Shown here: in pieces, positions 1 to 6,002 of the stretch
How the letters are laid out: each line of letters starts with the position of its first letter
How positions within the stretch are numbered: position 1 is the stretch's first letter
NCBI GenBank assembly: GCA_021775275.1
Contig: JAJFIE010000056.1
Coordinates: 1 to 6,899, forward strand
Origin: Rhodospirillales bacterium
GTDB lineage: Bacteria; Pseudomonadota; Alphaproteobacteria; Rhodospirillales; Casp-alpha2
DNA length: 6,899 nt
Direction of reading: 5' to 3'
The notes under the pieces: generated by a model
Seen by the model: only the letters and a program-made list of their open reading frames with translations
The model's database searches: none
What the model was told of the DNA's origin: nothing
Position numbers and translations under genes: made by a program

Positions 1-1067
1 GGCGGTAATTTCGATAGCAGAACCTCGCCAAGGCTGCCGGACAGGGGCGATCCGATTTCTCCTGCTGCGCTCTCGAAGGCTTCACACCCTTGCGCTGCTT
101 CCGTGCTCTGACGTGCGGACTCAATATAGGAAGTAACCGTACTCTGAGGCGCATCCTGGGGGAGGGGTAAGTGGAGTTGGCTCAGTTTCAAAAGCGCATC
201 CGGTTTCTGGGCGACAGCGCCGGACTGGATTTCGTTCAACTTGATCAGTGCGAACCCTGCTGACATGCGGATGGGCTGGGTGGTTTGGCCTGGTTGCAGT
301 GCAGTGACAATAGAGCGTACCTCTGATGGAATTTGATCCAGACGCAGCCACCCGGCGTCGCCACCTTTTATGGCGGAAGGGCTTTGTGAAAAGGAGCGGG
401 CAAGTGCACCAAAATCTGCACCTGCGCGGAGTTGCGCACTCAGACTCAAAATCTGTTCATTTACCTGGGCGAGTTGATCCGGGCTGTCGACAGAAATGAC
501 AATTTCAGAAATGTGGTATCTGGGTTGATTCCGTGCCGCTTCTTCTGTTGCTACTGCTGTATCAATGTCATCGTCAGATATTATCACATTGTCCCGATGT
601 TTGGTCCCGACAATGCGCGACCAGAGGATTTCCGACCGGAGCTGGTCGAACAAGGATTCGGGATTAACCGAACTTTCTTCCAGCGCATCAATTAAAGTGC
701 CGGGGGACAGTCCGTTGCGTTGTTCGACGACGGAAATCGCGCCATCCAGTTCGCCCTGGCTGACAGAAACTCCCAGTTTCTTTGCTTCCTGAAACTTGAG
801 TTTCTCGTCAATCAGGGTTCGTAGAGTGGCGGGTGCAAGAGATTGAAACGTTTCATCGGTCCTCGGAAGCCGTGACATCGTAACCACGAGCTTTAATCGT
901 GAACGGAGATCAAATGCCGAAATAATCTCTTCATTCACAACAGCAGCGATGCGGAGGGTTTCCTGGGCGCGGACGTCCCCGTTTGGCAAGAAACATAAAA
1001 CAACAGCCACACACCCGGCGAAAATTAGCCGGAGGCCAAAAACAAATTTCAGATGACTAGAATACAT
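1..1067 (-). CDS. surA: Periplasmic chaperone SurA (parvulin-type peptidyl-prolyl isomerase family), 3' end outside window
   Basis: An open frame of 355 codons with no stop runs off the left edge, so the C-terminus is missing (family members are usually about 420-450 residues). SurA escorts unfolded outer-membrane barrels through the periplasm to BAM. The ATG at 1067-1065 gives a signal peptide: basic residues K7 and R13, hydrophobic core about 14-28, likely cleavage after VRA at residue 34. Residues 38-165 form the SurA N-terminal chaperone domain, beginning IAAVVNEEIISAFDL. Residues about 183-280 are a PpiC/parvulin domain (YHISEIVISV, GGDAGWLRLDQIP, GFALIKL). A second parvulin-like domain starts near 293 and is cut. 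The conserved parvulin histidines of the first domain are replaced (E188, A273), which suggests a chaperone without isomerase activity there. The start overlaps the lptD stop by 11 nt; the nearest Shine-Dalgarno-like run (GGTGG, 1079-1083) is rather distant, so initiation probably depends on translational coupling. Identity is firm from domain order and gene context. Confidence 0.93.
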   Translation of the reverse strand, partial: MYSSHLKFVFGLRLIFAGCVAVVLCFLPNGDVRAQETLRIAAVVNEEIISAFDLRSRLKLVVTMSRLPRTDETFQSLAPATLRTLIDEKLKFQEAKKLGVSVSQGELDGAISVVEQRNGLSPGTLIDALEESSVNPESLFDQLRSEILWSRIVGTKHRDNVIISDDDIDTAVATEEAARNQPRYHISEIVISVDSPDQLAQVNEQILSLSAQLRAGADFGALARSFSQSPSAIKGGDAGWLRLDQIPSEVRSIVTALQPGQTTQPIRMSAGFALIKLNEIQSGAVAQKPDALLKLSQLHLPLPQDAPQSTVTSYIESARQSTEAAQGCEAFESAAGEIGSPLSGSLGEVLLSKLP

Positions 1068-3204
1068 CCGTCGTCAATCCACCAAGGGTCTTGAAATTGA
1101 CCGTGAACAGGATGGTGTCTTCGGGTTCGAGATCACGATCTTTGTAGAAGGTTCTTGAAATTGAGGTATTGAAGACGAGGCATTCATTCTCATAGGTCGC
1201 ACCAAAATTGATGCTACGGGTTTGTTTGTCTGCAATGTCATGTTGAATACTGCCGTTCGTTCGCCAGAACCGGTTAAGCTGGGATGTGAATCCAACATTG
1301 ATATCTTCACGTCCACCGAATTCACTATCTTCCTGACGATCGAAGAACAGATAGCGGGTATTGAATTTAAACAGGGGTGCGCCAGCACTCATGGCGATTT
1401 CATTTCGTCTGATACTGCCGTCGGATTTATCGATCCGCGTACGATAAATCAGGTCGAAATAACTACCAGGAGATACTTCAAATTTTGCGACGATGTCCGA
1501 CAGTTCATCTTCCAGCCCACTCTCGTCGGGGAACAGGTCGTTTTCGCGAAATCGGTAACTCTGCCCGACAAATGCGGTCGTCTTTCCTCCTGACTTTCCA
1601 TAGACTCCCCAGTGTACCCCGTAATCTATACGGGCGCCGCCCTCGACGCGATCACGACCACTAAACTTGTTGGCGCGGAAAAGGCTGGTTTCGTCAAACT
1701 CGAACTCCTGGCTGTCTTCGTTGGGAATATCAGTCGGGTTGCTGCCGTTCGGTGCGACAATGAGACTCACATTCGGCTCAATCATCTGCGTGGTGGCATC
1801 ACTGGTCTTCGCAAACGGCTTACTCCAGTCAAGCTGTGCCTGGGGAAATATCCTGCCGGTTAGTCCATCAGATTTGCTTGATTCTCCGACCGGTGTGTAG
1901 TCCTGCACATAATACAGATCTGATGCGAGTGAAACAGAGAGCTTGTAAACATCACCCGCCGTCGACAGGTAGTTTGCCTCCCAACCGGGTGTCATTGACA
2001 GGCGTTGGGAGGTCGTGCCTTCTTCGCGCGCCAGCGAGACGAAGCTTGCGTCCAGTCTGGTATGGCCACCGAAGTCGTCGGGTTCCCCAAGGTGCTGAAA
2101 CGACATGAGCGGCCCAACGATGGGGGTTTCGGCATCATTATCCCCTGCATCCATGCTCTGAAAATACAGCGCTTCGGTCCGGAAGTAGTTTCGCTGGCGA
2201 AAACCTTCTGCGTAGAGATCATTGGTCAACGTCTGATCGTTACGAAATCCATAGCGGCGAAGATAGGTGTCTTCCGATGCAGCCCTGGCATCAAACCCCC
2301 ACCGCCAGGTTTCATCAATATCGAAGCGCCCAAAACCGTCGATATGTCCCTCAATGGTCGAATCGTCATCGGCAAGGCTGGTGATCATCTCGAACTCGCC
2401 ATCGCGAAGCAGGTGACGGTATTCTGCCGAAATTCCGAGTCCCTTATCACCATAAACAGCGGGCGTTACGGTTGCGTCATTCTGCGGTGAAATATTCCAG
2501 AAGTACGGCACCTTAAGGGTGCTGCCGAGCGCCGTTGAACCCCCGAAAGAAGGCACGAGGAAACCGGATTTTCGTTTCACCGTCGGGTCGGGATGCGAAA
2601 GATACGGTGTATAAAACACCGGATACCCGCCGACCTCGAGCCACGCGTCAGTGTATTCGATGGTCTGAGTGGATTTATCATGAAAAACCTTGACGGCCTT
2701 TAGCTGCCAAAGTGGTGGTTTTGTGGGGTCTTCAGCGCACAGATTGCATGGTGAATATACGGCCTTGCGAAAATCAAGGTCTCCATTAATCCGGCGCGCG
2801 CCATTGGCGGCAATGCGTGAGCGATCACTTAAAATAATACGAATGTCTTCGACAATACCGTTCTTGAAGTCACCACTGATTTCCATGTGTTCGGCAAAGG
2901 AAACATCCCCGGAGGGTTCGAGCAGAATGATATTGCCGCTCGCTGTCAGTACGTCGGCTTTCTGGTTATAACTGATGGTGTCGGCCGACAGGGTACGATC
3001 ATTGTATATGACCTCGACATTTCCCCGTGCCGTGACAATACCCAGGTTACGGTCCACATCCATTTGGTCAGCACTGAAGTTGACCGGGGACTCGGCTTCG
3101 GCGGCGCCAGCCTGGCTGATGCCAATGCACAACGTCATGACCAGGGCGATGAACGTCAACGCCAACCGGGGAAATTGAATATGGGACTGATAGCGCGCAA
3201 TCAC
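1057..3204 (-). CDS. lptD: LPS-assembly outer-membrane protein LptD
   Basis: LptD is the outer-membrane beta-barrel that, with the lipoprotein LptE, inserts lipopolysaccharide into the outer leaflet. I choose a GTG start at 3204-3202, giving 715 residues, 4 nt after the lptG stop and with CGGA 7 nt upstream. The open frame continues to an ATG at 3372, but those 56 extra codons lie inside lptG and would place a long tail before the signal peptide. With the GTG start the signal peptide is residues 1 to about 34-37 (hydrophobic LALTFIALVMTLCIGIS, then AGAAEA). Residues about 40-150 are the periplasmic OstA/LptA-like jellyroll (VNFSADQMDVD, VTARGNVEV). Next come SPCNLC (C153, C156), PPLWQLKAVKV, GGYPVFYTPYLSHPDPTVKRKSG and a long barrel of aromatic-rich amphipathic strands ending LTTDVF. 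The mature chain has only three cysteines: C153, C156 and C675. The stop is TAG at 1059-1057, inside the start of surA. Confidence 0.95.
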   Translation of the reverse strand: MIARYQSHIQFPRLALTFIALVMTLCIGISQAGAAEAESPVNFSADQMDVDRNLGIVTARGNVEVIYNDRTLSADTISYNQKADVLTASGNIILLEPSGDVSFAEHMEISGDFKNGIVEDIRIILSDRSRIAANGARRINGDLDFRKAVYSPCNLCAEDPTKPPLWQLKAVKVFHDKSTQTIEYTDAWLEVGGYPVFYTPYLSHPDPTVKRKSGFLVPSFGGSTALGSTLKVPYFWNISPQNDATVTPAVYGDKGLGISAEYRHLLRDGEFEMITSLADDDSTIEGHIDGFGRFDIDETWRWGFDARAASEDTYLRRYGFRNDQTLTNDLYAEGFRQRNYFRTEALYFQSMDAGDNDAETPIVGPLMSFQHLGEPDDFGGHTRLDASFVSLAREEGTTSQRLSMTPGWEANYLSTAGDVYKLSVSLASDLYYVQDYTPVGESSKSDGLTGRIFPQAQLDWSKPFAKTSDATTQMIEPNVSLIVAPNGSNPTDIPNEDSQEFEFDETSLFRANKFSGRDRVEGGARIDYGVHWGVYGKSGGKTTAFVGQSYRFRENDLFPDESGLEDELSDIVAKFEVSPGSYFDLIYRTRIDKSDGSIRRNEIAMSAGAPLFKFNTRYLFFDRQEDSEFGGREDINVGFTSQLNRFWRTNGSIQHDIADKQTRSINFGATYENECLVFNTSISRTFYKDRDLEPEDTILFTVNFKTLGGLTTDVF

Positions 3205-3215
3205 AGCATCATCCG
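3202..3215 (-). promoter_or_regulatory. lptD ribosome binding and GTG start, coupled to the lptG stop
   Basis: Read on the minus strand, CGGA (3215-3212) is followed by seven bases and then GTG (3204-3202). The lptG stop TGA (3211-3209) lies within that spacer, so ribosomes ending lptG are positioned to restart on lptD. No ATG in the lptD frame lies between this point and the middle of the signal peptide, which makes GTG the only start that preserves a normal signal sequence. Confidence 0.65.
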
Positions 3216-4309
3216 TCTTCCAGATGGAGCAACATAGCAAGCCCCAGCAGTGTCGCCACACCGGAAGGTGTCCATGCCGCCAAAATAACAGGGATACTGT
3301 CGGACTGGCCGAGTGCAAAAACGATATCAGAAAAGAAATATAGAATAAAACCTGTAAGGACGCCGCCGACAATCACGTAGGTTACGCCCCCCCTGCGACT
3401 ATGGCGCAGGGTAAACGTCGCAGCGATGAGCACCATGGCGCACATCAGCAGAGGCGCTGCCAGCAGCGAGTGGAAATGGAGACGGTGACGGACTGCGGAA
3501 AAACCGGAGTCTTCCAGTTTCTTGATAAATCCCGGCAATGACCAGAACGACATGGTTTCCGGGGATGCGAAACTGTCCTGGATGCTTGCGAGCGTCAGGT
3601 CGGTTTCCAGCCACACGGTTTGTTCGAACCTCGGCACGGACTCCGGCTCCTGAACCTGCGCGTTCCGGACATGCCAGAATCCATCTTCAAGTGTCGCCAG
3701 TTCAGCGTCGATGCGTTGAAAGAAATCATCCGAGCCGCGGTAACGAAACACCGAGATGTCATAAAGGGTGATATCTGTGCCAGCAGTCAGGATTCTTGAT
3801 GCCCGAATAACGGCCTGTCCTTCCGCATTTGCCTGCCGCAGCCAGATTCCTGAATTGCCGAGCGCCAGGAAATTTTGATTGCCCTTCAATGTTAGCGCCA
3901 CACGCCGTTCAAATTGCGTAAGACTGGCGGAGGCCAGGGGGCTCAGTGCGGTCATCATAAGTACACCCAACAGGAATCCCACGGTGATCACGGGAAGAAG
4001 AAACTGCCATGCTGATATACCGGCCGCACGGCTTACCACCAGTTCATGATGGCGCGCCAGCCGCCAGAACGTCAACATGCCGCCAAACAAGGCCGCTAAG
4101 GGAAAGACCTGTTGGCCCATATATGGCAACTTTAATAGCGCCATTTCCACGAGTTGCGCGAAGGAGATATTGGCCTGTCCGTGGGCGCGCCGCAACAGTT
4201 CCACCATATCAAACAGCAGCACAATCAAGAGGATAACGAGCAACAAGCCCATGAAACTCCAGAAAAATTGCCGCCCGATATAAATGGACAGTGTGGTCGA
4301 TAGGCGCAT
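3209..4309 (-). CDS. lptG: LPS export ABC transporter permease LptG
   Basis: LptG is one of two permease subunits of the inner-membrane LptB2FG ABC transporter, which extracts lipopolysaccharide and feeds it to the LptC-LptA bridge. The 366-residue length is normal for the YjgP/YjgQ family. Visible architecture: TM1 about 12-38; TM2 about 62-84; the coupling-helix motif ELVVSRAAGIS at 89-99, which contacts LptB; TM3 about 102-123; a periplasmic beta-jellyroll about 125-265; TM4 about 278-300; TM5 about 308-333; TM6 about 339-362. The N-terminus (IYIGRQF, FDMVELLRRA) looks like LptG rather than LptF. The ATG at 4309-4307 is preceded by GAGAGG with a 7-nt spacer. It is the first gene of the lptG-lptD-surA group. 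Its usual upstream partner lptF is not adjacent: a 207-bp leader and then a dehydrogenase gene lie there instead. The LptG versus LptF assignment is the only real uncertainty. Confidence 0.93.
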   Translation of the reverse strand: MRLSTTLSIYIGRQFFWSFMGLLLVILLIVLLFDMVELLRRAHGQANISFAQLVEMALLKLPYMGQQVFPLAALFGGMLTFWRLARHHELVVSRAAGISAWQFLLPVITVGFLLGVLMMTALSPLASASLTQFERRVALTLKGNQNFLALGNSGIWLRQANAEGQAVIRASRILTAGTDITLYDISVFRYRGSDDFFQRIDAELATLEDGFWHVRNAQVQEPESVPRFEQTVWLETDLTLASIQDSFASPETMSFWSLPGFIKKLEDSGFSAVRHRLHFHSLLAAPLLMCAMVLIAATFTLRHSRRGGVTYVIVGGVLTGFILYFFSDIVFALGQSDSIPVILAAWTPSGVATLLGLAMLLHLEDG

Positions 4310-4316
4310 GCGTTAA

Positions 4317-4322
4317 CCTCTC
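4317..4322 (-). promoter_or_regulatory. Ribosome binding site of lptG
   Basis: GAGAGG on the minus strand sits 7 nt before the ATG at 4309-4307, a strong Shine-Dalgarno match at ideal spacing. It fixes the lptG start. Part of it can pair with an upstream CTCG across an AAAA loop (4320-4331), but the stem is only four base pairs. Confidence 0.75.
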
Positions 4323-4375
4323 GTTTTCGAGGCATGGATAGCTTCCAATTGAGAGATTACAGAGAGACAGAGGAC

Positions 4376-4393
4376 GGTTTGAGACACCAAACC
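4376..4393 (-). other. Small stem-loop in the lptG leader
   Basis: GGTTTG and CAAACC form a perfect 6-bp inverted repeat around a 6-nt loop, about 65-85 nt before the lptG start. It has no following T-run, so it is not a terminator. It is small and may be fortuitous. Confidence 0.3.
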
Positions 4394-4448
4394 CGACCTG
4401 TCCCTGACCAACCGGAAGCACGCCTGAAAATCCCGGCCAAACTGGAAG

Positions 4449-4465
4449 AAAAATCGAAAAAAATC
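4449..4465. repeat. Phased A-tracts downstream of the predicted transcription start
   Basis: The plus strand shows AAAAATC at 4449-4455 and again at 4459-4465, a 10-bp period, with A-runs of five and seven bases. A-tracts repeated once per helical turn bend DNA. They lie about 10-25 bp downstream of the predicted start of the lptG transcript. No GC-rich hairpin precedes the T-run on the minus strand, so it does not look like an intrinsic terminator for the dehydrogenase gene. Confidence 0.4.
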
Positions 4466-4481
4466 AAGGATTAACGTTGGA

Positions 4482-4510
4482 ATTACAGCGATTTGTCACG
4501 ATTTGTTCAA
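4482..4510 (-). promoter_or_regulatory. Predicted sigma70-type promoter for lptG-lptD-surA
   Basis: On the minus strand, TTGAAC (4510-4505, four of six to TTGACA) is followed by exactly 17 bp and then TGTAAT (4487-4482, five of six to TATAAT). The element lies just past the dehydrogenase stop codon, the only sizeable non-coding gap in the window, which is where a promoter for the outer-membrane operon is expected. Transcription would start near 4475. The spacer itself carries a tandem 8-bp repeat. The prediction rests on sequence match and position only; alphaproteobacterial promoters are often degenerate. Confidence 0.5.
4489..4506 (-). repeat. Tandem 8-bp direct repeat in the promoter spacer (operator-like)
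   Basis: On the minus strand ACAAATCG occurs twice (4506-4499 and 4496-4489), separated by TG, for a 10-bp period of about one helical turn. The pair sits between the predicted -35 and -10 elements, overlapping the inner end of the -35. Direct repeats at 10-11 bp spacing are the typical binding geometry of OmpR/PhoB-family response regulators, so a regulatory role is reasonable, but the motif does not match a site I can name. Confidence 0.45.
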
Positions 4511-4516
4511 GTCCTG

Positions 4517-5944
4517 TCAGTCCGGGATAACTTTCCCCGGATTCATGATGCCATGTGGATCCAGGACTGATTTGATGCCCCGCATCATGGAAATGGCCAC
4601 GGGAGAGCCATAGCGACCCAGTTCCCCGCGTTTTAATCGTCCAATGCCGTGCTCGGCGCTGAAACTGCCCCCCATACTCACGGCAAGCTCGTGCACAACG
4701 CGATTAAACGTGCTCCATTGATCCAGAAACCCCTGATCATTTTCATCATTGTTTTCAGGGGTGTTTTCGGGAAAAGTCAGATTGTAATGAAGATTACCAT
4801 CCCCCATATGGCCGAAGGCCACCACCCGGGTTCCACTCAAGGTGGCGGCGACCTGTGCGCTGGCCTGCTGGATGAAATCCGGCACTTTCGAGACCGGAAC
4901 CGAGATATCATGCTTGATGCTGGCCCCTTCGGTGACTTGCGCTTCGGGAATGCTTTCGCGTAACCGCCAGAGGCCCGCAGCCTGTCCGGTACTTTCCGCG
5001 ATCACGGCATCCTCAATAATCCCGCCTTCCAGGGCATTTTCAAAGCAGTTTTCCATAATGGCGCGCAAATCATCCGCCGGGCGGGACGAGGATAATTCGA
5101 CCAAAGCATAATAGGCATGAGAAGTTGCGAACGGGTTTCGTGCTTCGGGGATATGAGTGTTCACCAGACCCATGGCCATGTGGTTGATGATTTCGAAAGC
5201 GGTCAGGTTGTCTCCGCCAATAGCCCGGATCTGAACAAACAGCGCCAACGCTGCCTCGGCGGATGCCAAACCGACCATGGCCGTGGCGTGACTTTGTGGG
5301 GCGGGGTACAGTTTGAGTACCGCGCCGGTGATCACCCCAAGGGTTCCTTCGGCGCCAATGAAAAGGTGTTTCAGGTCATACCCCGTGTTGTCCTTCCTCA
5401 ACCCCTTCAAGCCATTCCAGATGTCGCCGGACGGCGTCACAACTTCCAGCCCGAGTGTCAGATCACGCGCATTTCCATACCGCAAAACACCGACGCCGCC
5501 GGCATTGGTGGAAAGATTGCCGCCAATCTGGCAGGTGCCTTCGGCGCCGAGACTGAGTGGGAAAAATAGCCCGGCATCCGCTACCGTCGTCTGGATATCA
5601 GCAAGGATACAGCCCGCGTCGACGGTCATGGTCTGGTTCGCCACGTCGATTTCGCGTATTCGGTTCATGCGTTTGGCGGAAAGCACGATCCCGCCCTGGG
5701 GTACGCCACCGCCAACCAGACCCGTATTGCCGCCATGAGGAACCACAGGGGTTCTGGTCTCGGCGCACAAACGGATAACGGCGGCAACCTGTTCGGTGGA
5801 TTCGGGGAACGCCACACCCATACAATTTCCCCGCCACAACCCGCGCCATTCCGTGATGTAGGGCTCCAGATCATCCGGCAGATCGATCCACCCCCTGGGC
5901 CCGAGAGTCTCTCGCAGACGGTCTATCAATGGAAAAGAGGTCAT
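4517..5944 (-). CDS. FAD-linked 2-hydroxyacid dehydrogenase, D-2-hydroxyglutarate dehydrogenase-like
   Basis: This 475-residue protein belongs to the VAO/PCMH flavoprotein family (FAD_binding_4 followed by FAD-oxidase_C), whose members oxidise D-2-hydroxyacids and pass electrons to a quinone, electron-transfer flavoprotein or cytochrome. The FAD domain spans about 42-215: PVVPHGGNTGLVGGGVPQGG (66-85), GAEGTCQIGGNLSTNAGG (133-150) and RKDNTGYDLKHLFIGAEGTLG (183-203). The C-terminal domain carries GHMGDGNLHYN with H379 and H386 and SAEHGIG with E431 and H432, the metal and substrate ligands of the family; R329 and K344 match further substrate contacts. The pattern resembles D-2-hydroxyglutarate dehydrogenases (yeast Dld2, human D2HGDH) more than glycolate oxidase GlcD, but D-lactate or another D-hydroxyacid is possible. 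The frame extends upstream to 6052, overlapping sua5; I prefer the ATG at 5944-5942 because GGAG lies 6 nt before it and family proteins start near here. Probably cotranscribed with sua5, 58 bp upstream; no linked serA or ETF gene is visible. Confidence 0.88.
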   Translation of the reverse strand: MTSFPLIDRLRETLGPRGWIDLPDDLEPYITEWRGLWRGNCMGVAFPESTEQVAAVIRLCAETRTPVVPHGGNTGLVGGGVPQGGIVLSAKRMNRIREIDVANQTMTVDAGCILADIQTTVADAGLFFPLSLGAEGTCQIGGNLSTNAGGVGVLRYGNARDLTLGLEVVTPSGDIWNGLKGLRKDNTGYDLKHLFIGAEGTLGVITGAVLKLYPAPQSHATAMVGLASAEAALALFVQIRAIGGDNLTAFEIINHMAMGLVNTHIPEARNPFATSHAYYALVELSSSRPADDLRAIMENCFENALEGGIIEDAVIAESTGQAAGLWRLRESIPEAQVTEGASIKHDISVPVSKVPDFIQQASAQVAATLSGTRVVAFGHMGDGNLHYNLTFPENTPENNDENDQGFLDQWSTFNRVVHELAVSMGGSFSAEHGIGRLKRGELGRYGSPVAISMMRGIKSVLDPHGIMNPGKVIPD

Positions 5945-5950
5945 CGATTG

Positions 5951-5954
5951 CTCC
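5951..5954 (-). promoter_or_regulatory. Ribosome binding site deciding the dehydrogenase start
   Basis: GGAG on the minus strand ends 6 nt before the ATG at 5944-5942. It supports this start over the in-frame ATG at 6052, which would overlap the end of sua5 by 50 bp and add 36 residues with no counterpart that I recognise in the family. Confidence 0.65.
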
Positions 5955-6002
5955 GGGAAAACGGGGTCAGGCGCATATGTTAACCGGATAAGCGGCAGAA
6001 AC

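Larger units (their letters stand above)
4310..4516 (-). other. Gene-free leader between the dehydrogenase gene and lptG
   Basis: These 207 bp hold no convincing coding sequence: the only sizeable minus-strand frame overlaps the lptG start in another phase and encodes no recognisable protein. On the minus strand the order is a sigma70-like promoter just after the dehydrogenase stop, an A/T-tract stretch, a GGTC-repeat G-rich patch, a small stem-loop, a pyrimidine-rich CTCT stretch and the lptG ribosome binding site. No remnant of an lptF reading frame was seen. The predicted transcript leader is about 165 nt, long enough to hold regulatory structure, but I recognise no known riboswitch. Confidence 0.6.

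Noticed and set aside
432..695. Plus-strand open frame with a cysteine-rich, tyrosine-rich stretch
   Set aside because: Antisense to surA, whose minus-strand translation is clearly the real product; no recognisable domain or ribosome binding site.
2005..2490. 161-residue plus-strand open frame
   Set aside because: It lies wholly antisense to lptD, shows no domain-like sequence, and arises from the codon pattern of the real gene.
4318..4332. Hairpin that might hide the lptG ribosome binding site
   Set aside because: Only a four-base-pair CTCG/CGAG stem with an AAAA loop; too weak to claim regulation.
4209..4421. 70-residue minus-strand frame covering the lptG leader and start
   Set aside because: Overlaps lptG in another phase, has no family resemblance, and the true lptG start has its own strong ribosome binding site.
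4449..4475. T-rich run on the minus strand as a terminator of the dehydrogenase gene
   Set aside because: No GC-rich hairpin precedes the T-run; nearby inverted repeats are weak or have very long loops.
5117..5569. 150-residue plus-strand open frame
   Set aside because: Antisense to the conserved FAD-binding domain of the dehydrogenase gene; composition is typical of a shadow frame.
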